DNA from: Flavobacteriaceae bacterium | Lineage (GTDB): Bacteria > Bacteroidota > Bacteroidia > Flavobacteriales > Flavobacteriaceae | Direction of reading: 5' to 3' | NCBI GenBank assembly: GCA_947491985.1 | Contig: CANLLR010000009.1 | Location: forward strand, 1 to 64,000 | DNA length: 64,000 nucleotides | In this document: piece after piece, positions 15,793 through 25,108 of the stretch | How the letters are laid out: every line of letters begins with the position of its first letter | How positions within the stretch are numbered: position 1 is the stretch's first letter | Position numbers and translations under genes: made by a program | The notes under the pieces: model-generated | Seen by the model: the letters and a program-made list of their open reading frames with translations, nothing else | What the model was told of the DNA's origin: nothing | Databases searched by the model: none

Positions 15793-17694
15793 ATGAGTTA
15801 CTACAAAATACACAATTTAGAGCACTATTTTAAAATGTATAAAAAATCAATCCGTGAACCTAGAAAATTTTGGGATCGGATTGCTGATGAAAATTTCACT
15901 TGGTACCAAAAATGGGACAAAGTTTTTGAGTTTGACATGAAAGAAGCGCAATTCAAATGGTTTGTAGATGCCAAAGTGAATATTACTAAAAATTGCATTG
16001 ACAGGCATTTAGCGCGTAGAGGAGAAAAAACGGCAATCATTTTTGAACCCAATGATCCCAATGAAGCAGCACAACACATTTCGTATAACGAATTGTACGC
16101 TCGTGTGGCAAAATTAGCCAATGTACTTCGTGATCAAGGCATACAGAAAGGTGATAGAGTGTGTATTTATTTGCCCATGATTCCCGAATTGGCAGTCGCT
16201 GTTTTGGCTTGTGCTCGAATAGGCGCCATTCATTCTGTGGTATTTGCCGGATTTTCAGCTTCGGCAGTTTCTGCTCGTATCAATGATTCCCAATGTAAAA
16301 TGGTCATTACTTCTGATGGAAGCTTTCGCGGAAACAAATCGATTGATTTGAAAGGTATTGTCGACGAAGCACTAGAAAAATCGCCTAGTGTTGAAACTGT
16401 TTTGGTGGTAAAAAGAACCCATTCTGAAGTCAATATGAAAGAAGGGCGTGACAAATGGTTGCAACCGCTTTTAGATGAAGCGATTCCGAATAACGTAGCC
16501 GAAATTATGGATGCTGAAGATCCGTTGTTTATTTTATACACTTCTGGCTCGACCGGAAAACCAAAAGGGATGGTGCACACCACCGCTGGATATATGGTAT
16601 ATACAGCGTATACATTTAAAAATATTTTTAATTACGAAGAAAACGACGTGTATTGGTGTACCGCTGATATCGGTTGGATTACAGGACATTCGTATATTTT
16701 ATACGGACCGTTATTAAATGGTGCCACAACGGTTATTTTTGAAGGCGTGCCATCGTATCCTGATTATAGTCGCTTTTGGGAAGTAATCGAAAAACATAAA
16801 GTCAACCAATTTTATACGGCACCCACTGCAATTCGTGCTTTAGCCAAAGAGAGTTTGGATTATGTGCAACGTTTTCCGCTTAGTTCTTTAAAAGTAATTG
16901 GATCTGTTGGTGAACCAATTAATGAAGAAGCTTGGCATTGGTACAACGATCACGTAGGAGGGAAGCGTTGTCCGTTGGTAGATACGTGGTGGCAAACCGA
17001 AACAGGCGGCATTATGATTTCGCCTATTCCGTTTGTAACCCCAACAAAACCAACCTATGCATCGTTACCTTTACCCGGAATTCAACCGGTTTTAATGGAC
17101 GAACTGCGAAATGAAATCGAAGGCAATCAAGTAACAGGAAGTTTGTGTATCAAATTCCCTTGGCCATCCATGGCACGAACCATTTGGGGCGATCATGAAC
17201 GTTATAAAGAGACTTATTTTACGACTTTCCCGGGTAAATATTTTACAGGTGATGGCGCTTTGCGTGATGAAGTAGGCTACTACCGAATTACGGGTAGAGT
17301 GGATGATGTGATTATTGTTTCGGGACACAACTTAGGAACGGCGCCAATTGAAGATGCAATCAACGAACATCCAGCTGTTGCAGAAAGCGCTATTGTTGGT
17401 TTTCCTCATGATATAAAAGGCAATGCGCTTTATGGTTTTGTTATCTTAAAAGAAATTGGAGAAAGTAGAGATAAAGACAATGTAGCGAAAGAAATCAACG
17501 AACTCATCTCAAATCAAATAGGACCGATTGCCAAGCTCGATAAAATTCAGTTTGTTAGCGGTTTACCCAAAACTCGTTCCGGAAAAATAATGCGACGCAT
17601 TTTGCGAAAAATTGCTGAAGGTGACTTCAGTAATTTTGGAGATATATCCACTTTATTAAATCCAGAAATTGTAGACGAAATAAAAGTAGGATAA
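15793..17694 (+). CDS. acs: Acetyl-CoA synthetase (AMP-forming)
   Basis: The 633-aa ANL enzyme has the acetyl-CoA synthetase layout: an N-terminal ACAS_N block (FWDRIADENFTWYQKWDKV), the phosphate-binding loop YTSGSTGKPKGMVHT, the acetate-pocket region VDTWWQTETGG, and the C-terminal regulatory lysine context PKTRSGKIMRRILR, where acetylation of the Lys switches the enzyme off in many bacteria. It converts acetate, ATP and CoA to acetyl-CoA. The exonuclease-like and cNMP/CBS/DUF294 genes that often accompany acs/actP clusters lie close by on the opposite strand. Confidence 0.93.
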   Translation: MSYYKIHNLEHYFKMYKKSIREPRKFWDRIADENFTWYQKWDKVFEFDMKEAQFKWFVDAKVNITKNCIDRHLARRGEKTAIIFEPNDPNEAAQHISYNELYARVAKLANVLRDQGIQKGDRVCIYLPMIPELAVAVLACARIGAIHSVVFAGFSASAVSARINDSQCKMVITSDGSFRGNKSIDLKGIVDEALEKSPSVETVLVVKRTHSEVNMKEGRDKWLQPLLDEAIPNNVAEIMDAEDPLFILYTSGSTGKPKGMVHTTAGYMVYTAYTFKNIFNYEENDVYWCTADIGWITGHSYILYGPLLNGATTVIFEGVPSYPDYSRFWEVIEKHKVNQFYTAPTAIRALAKESLDYVQRFPLSSLKVIGSVGEPINEEAWHWYNDHVGGKRCPLVDTWWQTETGGIMISPIPFVTPTKPTYASLPLPGIQPVLMDELRNEIEGNQVTGSLCIKFPWPSMARTIWGDHERYKETYFTTFPGKYFTGDGALRDEVGYYRITGRVDDVIIVSGHNLGTAPIEDAINEHPAVAESAIVGFPHDIKGNALYGFVILKEIGESRDKDNVAKEINELISNQIGPIAKLDKIQFVSGLPKTRSGKIMRRILRKIAEGDFSNFGDISTLLNPEIVDEIKVG

Positions 17695-17719
17695 GTATAG
17701 TTTTTTAGTTTATTTGTCT

Positions 17720-17748
17720 AAACCGCTTTAGAAATAGAAGGTTTTTTT
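17720..17748 (+). terminator. Possible terminator after acs
   Basis: AAACC ... GGTTT with inner CTT/AAG pairing is followed by a run of seven T. The stem is short and bulged, so support is moderate. Confidence 0.4.
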
Positions 17749-17756
17749 ATTTAATT

Positions 17757-18375
17757 TTAGAAACTTTTTAAAAATGGTTGGAGTAGTTCTTCCATTTTTT
17801 TATACCCATCAAAATTGGGGTGAACACCGTCTTCACCATATTTTTTTAGCAAACCTTTATTGTCGTCGACCATAGCGGAATAATAATCAACATAACTGAT
17901 TTTGTGCGACTTAGCGTAGGTGTAAATCATTTTGTTGAGTTGTATTACTTTGTCAGCAGGCAGCAATTTCGGATTCCAACTAAAAGTATTTGCTGGCAAA
18001 ACAGAACATAAAATAACTTTAATATTATTATCCAAAGCTAATTCAATCATAGAAATTAAATTTTCAAGGATTTTTTCTAGAGAAATACAACCCGTATTTT
18101 CAGCAATATCATTAATTCCAGCCAAAAAAAACAACAGTTGTAGGAGCTAACTGAATGACGTCTAGTTGAAAACGCAATACCATTTGAGAAGTTGTTTGTC
18201 CACTAATCCCCCTATTGATATGTTTTTTAAGCTGAAACATATTGGAATTTTTAGGGGTCCAAAATTCAGTTATCGAATCACCAAAAAAGACAATTCTTTT
18301 CCCATCATTCGGATTTGAAAGTAGTTTTTTATTTTCAGAGGCGTAACGTTGTAAATTAGCAAAGTCGTCTTTCAT
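17757..18375 (-). pseudogene. SGNH/GDSL hydrolase, frameshifted at a T8 run
   Basis: The first frame (18375 to 18112) gives the N-terminal part with block I GDSIT in VFFGDSITEFW and ends in VVFFGWN. The other frame (from about 18134 to 17757) continues with block III (AGINDIAENTG) and block V (DGVHPNFDGY). Removing one T from the T8 run at 18124-18131 joins them as VVFLAGINDIAENTG and gives a normal 205-aa SGNH hydrolase with Ser, Asn and Asp/His catalytic blocks intact. As at 15073-15081, the break is exactly at a homopolymer, so a sequencing error is a serious alternative to true inactivation. The protein has no obvious signal peptide. Confidence 0.78.
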
Positions 18376-18376
18376 T

Positions 18377-18973
18377 TTAATTTAAACCCAAACGCGATTT
18401 TAATTTTAAAAACAACAAAGCAATCGTGTACGCATCGTCTGAAGTCGATAACCGATCGGCTTTTGGCATTTTAAATAAAGTACTCAATTCGTCCAAAGAA
18501 AAGTTCTTATCATTAACATCGTGAAGTTTTTTATACATCACTTCGATATCAATCGCTTCATTTTTAAGTCGACTGCAGTCTAATTTCTCCAAAGCTTTGT
18601 TGATTATTTCCACATCAAAATGAATGCGATGACCAACTAAAACTGCGTTTTCAATGTATTTTACAAACGATTCGATGGCGATGGGTTCTGCCATTTTAGG
18701 CTGACTGCTTTCTAACAAAAAGTCGTTTGAAATTCCGTTATCGTGCAAAAATTTATACTGCGGAATAACGACTTCAAAATGATCACCAATAATTACATTG
18801 TTGGCTACCACGGCCATTGCACCAAAAGAAAGTATAACATCTTTTTCGGGATTCAAACCAGAAGTTTCTATACTCAAGGCTATATATCGTTCAGATTTCT
18901 TGTCAAATTTGGACAAGTAAGTCTTCCAAAATTCAGGATACGGCTTGTTGATATTTTTAATCCAATCGAGCAT
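18377..18973 (-). CDS. DnaQ-like 3'-5' exonuclease-fold protein with degenerate active site
   Basis: The 198-aa protein has the DEDDh exonuclease fold. The ExoI motif reads ALSIETSGL, so the first metal-binding Asp is Ser34 while Glu36 remains. ExoII (VGHRIHFDVEII) keeps its Asp. ExoIII reads RLSTSDDAYTIA, where the catalytic His expected five residues before the last Asp is Leu. Loss of two of five catalytic residues suggests weak or no nuclease activity. It lies immediately downstream of the cNMP/CBS/DUF294 gene (3-base gap) and on the opposite strand to acs. This pairing recurs with acetate genes in many bacteria and points to a regulatory or structural role with the DUF294 protein. Confidence 0.75.
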   Translation of the reverse strand: MLDWIKNINKPYPEFWKTYLSKFDKKSERYIALSIETSGLNPEKDVILSFGAMAVVANNVIIGDHFEVVIPQYKFLHDNGISNDFLLESSQPKMAEPIAIESFVKYIENAVLVGHRIHFDVEIINKALEKLDCSRLKNEAIDIEVMYKKLHDVNDKNFSLDELSTLFKMPKADRLSTSDDAYTIALLFLKLKSRLGLN

Positions 18974-18976
18974 AAC

Positions 18977-20893
18977 TTATGAAAATTGAGTCAGTTGAAA
19001 ACGGTTTTTGATTAATTCTTCTAATTCTCGCATCGGAGCTAGTGCGTTTTTTAGCTTCTCTTTATCGATTTTTGAAATCTCGTCCAAATTGATGTATTGA
19101 CCAGAACTATCGTTCTTCAAGCCTTCAAGTGTTCTGAATTTAGATAAGCTTATAAAAGCTTCAGCACAATCTAAATACACTTCAGAATACTTCGGATCGG
19201 TAATGGCCAATTGCTTGTAACGCAAGTAAGTGTTGTTAATTCCTTTAATGTTCATATTTAGAACTAGCAATCGCGCACCATCAATTAATGGCATTAAAGC
19301 GCGTGTTTTGATATCGAATTTACCTTTGTGTTCGCCTTCTTCTTCAACATTGAATTTTTTAAAGAAGTTTAGTGGAGCTGGCTTTTTTAATGCATCATTT
19401 CCTAAATAATCAAAGAATAATACGTTGTTTTTAGCATTTTTGAAGATATTTTCTGTAATCATGTCTTCAATTTTTTGTTCCCCAAACGCCATTTCGTAAT
19501 CAAAGAAAACACTACTGATTTCATTCGAATTTTCACCTGGAGTGTTCATCCAGCTGTTGTATTGTTTTGTCCAGTCAGTCAATGATTTACACCAAATAAT
19601 GTTGCTAGCTACATGACCTTCTGGAGATAATGCATAACCTACTTTTTCTAAAGCGCTAGTTGTTTTTTTAGCCAATTTTATAAAATAATCTTTGATGTCA
19701 CGGTATTTATCGGCAGCTACGTCTTCAAAAACTAGAATACTATCTTGATCACTGTACAAAAGTTGTTCTTTCCGACCTTGACTTCCAATACTAAGCCACG
19801 CGAATCGGGCAGGAGGTGAGCCCAAATCTAAAATAGACAATTCGACAGCGCGTTTCACAATAGCAAGAGTAACCTCGCCAGCAATGCTACTAATATGAGG
19901 TAACGGAATGTTTTTTACGATAGACGATTGAATGATATCGGTTAATTTATCTCTAACTTGTTTTAAGTCTTTTGCCGTTTGTGATTTTTTAATTTCTTTT
20001 ATTAAAACACCTGGATTATTGGCTTGTGCAACCACTAAATCGTGTTCTGAAATAATACCTTTAATGTCAGATTTATCTGTACCATCTTGAGTTACACATA
20101 AATGAGAAACATTGTATTTAAGCATAATCAATTGTGCTTCGGCAACCGAAATATTTTCAGTAACAGTGATTACAGGTGACGCCATGATTTTATCAACAGA
20201 AGTACTAATTTCAAAGCGTCCTGTAGCAATTTTAGTTCTAAAATCGGAGTCAGTTACAATTCCGATTGGATAATTATTGTCTATGATAAGTGCGCTATTA
20301 ATCACATTATCTGTCATTAGTTGCGCTGTTTGTTTAATGCTTGCCGATGCATTGATTTTAAGAGGTGTTTTGGTGTAGGTTAGGGATTGAAAATACAACA
20401 TATCCGATTGACTATCTGAATACATTACGTTGTCTGACATCAATTTACCTGGATTTTCTTTATCGAGCGAGTTTTTGGTATTGGCAGCAAAACTTTCCAA
20501 TAAAAAATTTAAAATATCGGCATTATGAGCCACAAAAGGTTTAAACGATTCAATTGGAATGGCGTAAATGATACTTTCTTCCCGTGCTTTTGCCGTCATT
20601 TGATAGTTGTTTTTTGCAAAAAACGGACGCAATCCGAAGATATCACCGTTGTAACATTTATTTAATAACGTTTCTTCAGCATCCGAAATAACGGTCAAGT
20701 GAATAACTCCAGAAGCCACAACATAAAAAGCATCGTGCAACACATCATTGATTTGGAATAAGGTTTTATGCTTTTCTAAATTGATGACACGAATCGAATT
20801 GGCAATCGTAATTAAATCTTCGAAAGGTAAAAAAGTAAAAGGTTGGTATTCTTTCAAGAAGTCGGCAATTCGCTGCGTGATAGTCGTATTCAT
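18977..20893 (-). CDS. cNMP-binding/CBS/DUF294 nucleotidyltransferase-like signalling protein
   Basis: The 638-aa protein has a cyclic-nucleotide-binding domain (about residues 15-135), a pair of CBS domains (about 170-300), a DUF294 nucleotidyltransferase-like domain resembling GlnD with GSQGRKEQLLYSDQD (GS and DxD catalytic elements intact), and the helical DUF294_C domain to the end. Such proteins are thought to sense nucleotides and modify a partner. Together with the exonuclease-like gene and acs this suggests control of acetate metabolism, as inferred from similar neighbourhoods. A TACATTTG -7 box lies 45 bases upstream. The target is unknown. Confidence 0.85.
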   Translation of the reverse strand: MNTTITQRIADFLKEYQPFTFLPFEDLITIANSIRVINLEKHKTLFQINDVLHDAFYVVASGVIHLTVISDAEETLLNKCYNGDIFGLRPFFAKNNYQMTAKAREESIIYAIPIESFKPFVAHNADILNFLLESFAANTKNSLDKENPGKLMSDNVMYSDSQSDMLYFQSLTYTKTPLKINASASIKQTAQLMTDNVINSALIIDNNYPIGIVTDSDFRTKIATGRFEISTSVDKIMASPVITVTENISVAEAQLIMLKYNVSHLCVTQDGTDKSDIKGIISEHDLVVAQANNPGVLIKEIKKSQTAKDLKQVRDKLTDIIQSSIVKNIPLPHISSIAGEVTLAIVKRAVELSILDLGSPPARFAWLSIGSQGRKEQLLYSDQDSILVFEDVAADKYRDIKDYFIKLAKKTTSALEKVGYALSPEGHVASNIIWCKSLTDWTKQYNSWMNTPGENSNEISSVFFDYEMAFGEQKIEDMITENIFKNAKNNVLFFDYLGNDALKKPAPLNFFKKFNVEEEGEHKGKFDIKTRALMPLIDGARLLVLNMNIKGINNTYLRYKQLAITDPKYSEVYLDCAEAFISLSKFRTLEGLKNDSSGQYINLDEISKIDKEKLKNALAPMRELEELIKNRFQLTQFS

Positions 20894-20937
20894 AGCTAAA
20901 AGTTATGTTATAAAAATAACAAAAATTGGTCAGTGTG

Positions 20938-20945
20938 CAAATGTA
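20938..20945 (-). promoter_or_regulatory. Probable -7 box for the DUF294 gene
   Basis: On the minus strand this reads TACATTTG, an exact TAnnTTTG match, 45 bases ahead of the ATG at 20893. The rest of the 277-base spacer up to the helicase stop holds no other feature that I can support. Confidence 0.45.
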
Positions 20946-21170
20946 ATAAAGAATAAGATTGGAAAAAGAATTAAATATCTTGATTTTATTTACAAAAATT
21001 GTGTTTTTTTTTCTTTGATAAGATTAAAATTAGGCTTAGATGAAGTAGGCTATTTCATTTACTTTTGCTTATTACAACCATAATCTTATTGTAGCAACAA
21101 ATGTTCTATTTTACATAATATAAATTATAGTTCAAATTTATAACGTTAAAAAAGTAAGAACCTGCCCAAT

Positions 21171-22706
21171 TTAAAGTTCTTCCATGATTTGCAGTCTGTA
21201 TATTCTACCTATGGCAATGGTGAGTTTTAAGGTATAATCTTCAATCAACCAACTTCTGTAGTTTTTAGTTACATTTCCCAAACAAATGCAATATTGACGA
21301 ATTCGGTATTCAATATCGTCGTTCAGTTCTTTGGATAATTTTCGTGCGCTTAATAAATCTTTGGTATTTACGACACACATGGTTGCATGTTGTTCTAATG
21401 ATTTTTCTAAGATGGTTTTTGCTTTTAAATTATTTTTGACCGTGAATTTAAATTCTTCATTTACATCCATTGAAATGTCTTTTGATTTACTGAACTTTTT
21501 ACGAAGCGCTTCTGGCATCGAATATTTGAAATTACTTTCAATTTCAGCGTCGTCTCGTAAACTTTCTAAATAATATTCGGGCGATTTAAAAATGTGTTGC
21601 CAATCAATTGGATCGTTCCATAAACCAAAACGCAAGGCATTATTACCTAAATCAATAACAGTAAAATTGTCTTTATGTGGCAATTTTCGTGATCCACGAC
21701 CAATCATTTGAAAATACAATGTTATCGACTTAGTGGCTCGGTTTAAAATAATGCTTTCGACTGTAGGTTCATCAAATCCGGTCGTCAAAATTCCGACCGA
21801 CGTCAAAATCGCATCTGGAGTCTTCTTAAACCAATGCAAAATGTCTTTTCGTTCTTCGTTGGATGTGGTGTTGTCTAAATGTCGGATATTGTAACCTGCT
21901 GCTTTGAACGTTTCATATACATACAATGAAGTATGAATTCCATTATTGAATATTAGCGTTTTTTTGCCCAACGATTTCTCAGAATACGCATGCAACAATT
22001 TTTCTTGCATGACCATATTGCTATACAAATCATCAGATGATTTCACGGTGTAATCGCCATTAATTCCAACTTTTAACGAAGTCAAACCTACATCGTAACT
22101 ATACGTAGTTGCTTTCGCTAAAAAGCCCTTATCTATAAGGTTTTGAATGGTATCGCCAACTATTAATTCACTGTAATTTTCATACATCGGAAGTTTGATA
22201 TTCGAACTCAACGGTGTTGCAGTTACGCCTAAAATAAAAGCATTTTTAAAAGCTCCTAATAATTTACGAAACGAATTGTAATGCGCTTCATCTATGATTA
22301 CCAATCCAACATTATCAATTTGAAGTTTCTCATCATTTAGACGGTTTTTCAGCGTTTCAACCATCGCAACAAAACAACTGTATTCGTCTTGATCAGGCAA
22401 CTCTTTTATCGTACTGTTGATGATTTTATTTTTGACATCAAATCCTTTAAGCATTTTTGAAGTTTGCTTACACAATTCGATCCGATGCGTTAAAACCACT
22501 ACTTTTTTTTTGTGCTGCGCTAAATACCTACGAGTAATTTCAGAAAAAATAACCGTTTTTCCACCGCCAGTTGGCAGTTGATACAACAAATGATAATTGT
22601 GAGGCGCGTTATCCAATCGTTCAAATATTCGATCGATATCGCCAAGTTGGTAACTGTACAGTTCCTTCTTTTCTTCAATTTCAATGGAAGTATCTTTGTG
22701 AGACAT
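21171..22706 (-). CDS. SF2 DEAD/DEAH-box helicase
   Basis: This protein of about 511 aa has the superfamily 2 motifs: motif I LPTGGGKT, motif II VIIDEAHY, motif III GVTATPLS, and motif VI QMIGRGSRKLPHK. It resembles the SSL2/RAD25-type helicases and the translocase part of type III restriction enzymes, but there is no nuclease domain and no methylase next to it. The C-terminal 150 residues are unassigned. I start at the ATG at 22706 (MSHKDTSIEIEEKK) rather than the GTG at 22736. It is probably a DNA or RNA helicase of unknown role. The neighbouring DUF6155 gene on the same strand may be co-transcribed. Confidence 0.8.
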   Translation of the reverse strand: MSHKDTSIEIEEKKELYSYQLGDIDRIFERLDNAPHNYHLLYQLPTGGGKTVIFSEITRRYLAQHKKKVVVLTHRIELCKQTSKMLKGFDVKNKIINSTIKELPDQDEYSCFVAMVETLKNRLNDEKLQIDNVGLVIIDEAHYNSFRKLLGAFKNAFILGVTATPLSSNIKLPMYENYSELIVGDTIQNLIDKGFLAKATTYSYDVGLTSLKVGINGDYTVKSSDDLYSNMVMQEKLLHAYSEKSLGKKTLIFNNGIHTSLYVYETFKAAGYNIRHLDNTTSNEERKDILHWFKKTPDAILTSVGILTTGFDEPTVESIILNRATKSITLYFQMIGRGSRKLPHKDNFTVIDLGNNALRFGLWNDPIDWQHIFKSPEYYLESLRDDAEIESNFKYSMPEALRKKFSKSKDISMDVNEEFKFTVKNNLKAKTILEKSLEQHATMCVVNTKDLLSARKLSKELNDDIEYRIRQYCICLGNVTKNYRSWLIEDYTLKLTIAIGRIYRLQIMEEL

Positions 22707-22780
22707 AGTGATTTTTACAATTTTGCAAAAATACACCTAAAAAAGAGTTCCGCAACTATGTTTTTTAAATATATAGTAAT

Positions 22781-23296
22781 TTAATAGTCAAATCGTTCTA
22801 CAATGGCATGAAACTCCAATAAATTGTGCCATTTTTGGACTTCTGTTTCTTTTTGAATGGCCACTACTCTACTTTTAAATTCGTATAAAATGCCTTTTTC
22901 AATCATAAAACTGATGGATTGTTCAAATGAATTGAGCATGCTTTTATAAAAAGCTTCTGATTTGATTTCTTTTTCTGCCGAGAGCGATTGTGCCATTTCA
23001 ATAGTATACAACATAACATCTGCAATAATAAAGACATCAACGCCTAACGAGATAAAATGTTTAATAAACTTTTGCGCTACAGAACGACGCATTTTTGGAC
23101 GTTTACCACGTATGGGAAAATATTCGTTAGCTATTTTGATTTTGGCATCTTTAACTAAATTATTTTCATTGGGACGAAAGACAAAATCGTAGTATACTTT
23201 AACATCTTTAAACTTGTCATACAATTCGACCACTTGCTCTTCCAGCTGGGTTTTGTTTAATTCGGACAGGTATTTTTTTAAATCGCGTTTACTCAT
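22781..23296 (-). CDS. DUF6155 family protein
   Basis: The 171-aa basic protein opens with MSKRDLKKYLSELNKTQLEE and matches the conserved pattern of the DUF6155 family as I know it, which is frequent in Bacteroidota and has no assigned function. It is soluble and largely helical. It lies just upstream of the helicase gene on the same strand, and a TACTTTTG -7 box lies at 23315-23322. Confidence 0.7.
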   Translation of the reverse strand: MSKRDLKKYLSELNKTQLEEQVVELYDKFKDVKVYYDFVFRPNENNLVKDAKIKIANEYFPIRGKRPKMRRSVAQKFIKHFISLGVDVFIIADVMLYTIEMAQSLSAEKEIKSEAFYKSMLNSFEQSISFMIEKGILYEFKSRVVAIQKETEVQKWHNLLEFHAIVERFDY

Positions 23297-23314
23297 TGTA
23301 ACTACTTAGTGATA

Positions 23315-23322
23315 CAAAAGTA
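23315..23322 (-). promoter_or_regulatory. Probable -7 box for the DUF6155-helicase pair
   Basis: The minus strand reads TACTTTTG (TAnnTTTG) 19 bases ahead of the ATG at 23296. The divergent spacer is 120 bases long. Confidence 0.45.
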
Positions 23323-23416
23323 ACCACTTTCTAGGTGTAAATGAATGTTATTTCCTAATTTTACACCCGAGGTTTTAATCCGAACGGAGTGAAACTAATC
23401 TAAAGACACTATTTTT

Positions 23417-23695
23417 ATGTTGAAATTTTTTAAGAGGCTCGCTTTTGCTGAAGGTATTTCTGCCCTACTTTTATTTTTCTTTGCTATGCCAATGAAATAT
23501 ATTTTTAATGAACCAATTTATGTTAAGCACATTGGAATGGCACATGGGATTTTATTTACACTATATATAATTGTAGCAACTTTGCTAAAATTTAAAGAAA
23601 AATGGAATGCCCGAAAATACGTTGAAATATGTTTAGCATCTATTCCTCCATTTGGTACTTTTTACATTGAAAGAAAATACTTGAAAGATGTATGA
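23417..23695 (+). CDS. DUF3817 family membrane protein
   Basis: This 92-aa protein has three hydrophobic segments and the DUF3817-like pattern EGISALLLFFFAMPMKY, HIGMAHGILFTLYI and a final FGTFYIERKYLK. Its function is unknown. The last 8 bases overlap the start of the MscS-like gene, so the two are translationally coupled. Confidence 0.75.
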   Translation: MLKFFKRLAFAEGISALLLFFFAMPMKYIFNEPIYVKHIGMAHGILFTLYIIVATLLKFKEKWNARKYVEICLASIPPFGTFYIERKYLKDV

Positions 23696-24944
23696 ATTAA
23701 TTGAAAAATTATTCTGTTGGTGTTATCCCTTGCTTTTAAAATACGGCATGAATTCGACTATTGCATTATTCGGCAGTTTGTTCGTTAATATAGTATTGTT
23801 GTGTGTTTTAGCCTATCTTATTTATTTGATTTTCAGAATTATTTTAGTTACAGTATTAGCTATTGTAGCTTCTAAAACAAAAACAAAATTTGATGATTTG
23901 CTCATCGATAATAAAACAGCTAAGTATATTGCGTATTTAATACCATTTCTTTTTATCTATATATCGGTTCCGATAATTTTGAAAGATTTTGTAAAATGGG
24001 AGGCCTTGTTCGGAAAACTGGTCGAAATTTACATCATAATTCTAACCTTATGGATTGTTCGAAGTATTCTAAAATCGTTTAGAGATTATTTAAAACAGCA
24101 GCAAAAATACAGTGACAAACCTATTGACAGTTATGTTCAAGTGATTATGATTGTTCTCTGGATGTATGGTATTGTTGTCATTATTTATGAAATTTTTGAT
24201 GTTAACCGAACTACTATTTTAGGAACACTTGGAGCCATTTCGGCCATTATCATTTTAATTTTTAGAGATACTATTTTGGGATTTGTTGCAAGTGTTCAAG
24301 TGTCTTTAAACGACATGGTTCGCATTGGTGATTGGATTACGTTTGACAAATATGGCGCAGATGGTGATGTAATAGAAATTAATTTAGCCACAGTAAAAGT
24401 TCGAAATTTTGATAATACCACGACTACCATTCCGACTTACAGTTTGATTTCAGATTCCTTCAGAAACTGGCGAGGCATGTTAGATTCGGATGGACGACGC
24501 ATCAAGCGTCACATTTTAGTCAAAGCCAAAAGCATTCGTTTTTTGACTGAAGTCGAACTTCAAAATTTGAAAAAAATCCAATTGGTTTCCAAATATATTG
24601 AAGAACGACAAGCACAGATTGATAAATACAACAAAACCTACAACGTTGATAAATCATTATCGATAAATGGACGAAACATGACCAATTTTGGGTTGTTTCG
24701 AAAGTACATTACCAATTACTTGGAATATTATCCTGGACTAAATCACAACATGATTTTACTTTGTCGTCAGTTACAGCCCACAGCGCAAGGAATGCCGTTA
24801 GAAATTTATGTTTTTTCAAAAGATCAAAGTTTTGAACAATACGAATACATCATGGCCGATATTTTCGACCACATCATTGCATCTATAGTGTATTTTGATT
24901 TAGAGATTTATGAATTGCCTACGGATAGAAACGCTTCGATTTAG
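23688..24944 (+). CDS. MscS family mechanosensitive ion channel
   Basis: The 418-aa protein has four to five transmembrane helices in the first 200 residues. The MscS pore and beta domain follow (LGTLGAISAIIILIFRDTILG, then RIGDWITF and TTTIPTYSLISDSFRNWRG). It probably acts as an inner-membrane tension-gated channel releasing solutes on hypo-osmotic shock. It overlaps the preceding DUF3817 gene by 8 bases. Confidence 0.88.
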   Translation: MYELIEKLFCWCYPLLLKYGMNSTIALFGSLFVNIVLLCVLAYLIYLIFRIILVTVLAIVASKTKTKFDDLLIDNKTAKYIAYLIPFLFIYISVPIILKDFVKWEALFGKLVEIYIIILTLWIVRSILKSFRDYLKQQQKYSDKPIDSYVQVIMIVLWMYGIVVIIYEIFDVNRTTILGTLGAISAIIILIFRDTILGFVASVQVSLNDMVRIGDWITFDKYGADGDVIEINLATVKVRNFDNTTTTIPTYSLISDSFRNWRGMLDSDGRRIKRHILVKAKSIRFLTEVELQNLKKIQLVSKYIEERQAQIDKYNKTYNVDKSLSINGRNMTNFGLFRKYITNYLEYYPGLNHNMILLCRQLQPTAQGMPLEIYVFSKDQSFEQYEYIMADIFDHIIASIVYFDLEIYELPTDRNASI

Positions 24945-25041
24945 AAACGGCTGCATCATACTTGGCGATGGCTGTTAAATGCTCATTCCACTTGGCTTTG
25001 GTGTATTCAAATCCAACTTCTTTTGAGGTTTTTCTGGTCAT
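24919..25041 (-). CDS. Candidate 40-aa small ORF
   Basis: An ATG at 25041 opens a 40-codon frame (MTRKTSKEVGFEYTKAKWNE and onward, ending SKRFYP) that overlaps the 3' end of the MscS gene on the opposite strand. Its composition is protein-like and strongly basic, more convincing than the usual antisense frames here, but I see no promoter or homology evidence. Its 3' end also matches, inverted, the tandem repeat at 25109-25158. Confidence 0.3.
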   Translation of the reverse strand: MTRKTSKEVGFEYTKAKWNEHLTAIAKYDAAVSKSKRFYP

Positions 25042-25108
25042 ATCAAAATAATTATATGGGAATAAAAAGCAGTAACTGTTGCAAAGCGGCATTACATTAA
25101 AAATCTAA

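Noticed and set aside
21171..22706. Restriction or defence system
   Set aside because: The helicase resembles type III restriction translocases, but there is no nuclease domain, methylase or known defence partner nearby.
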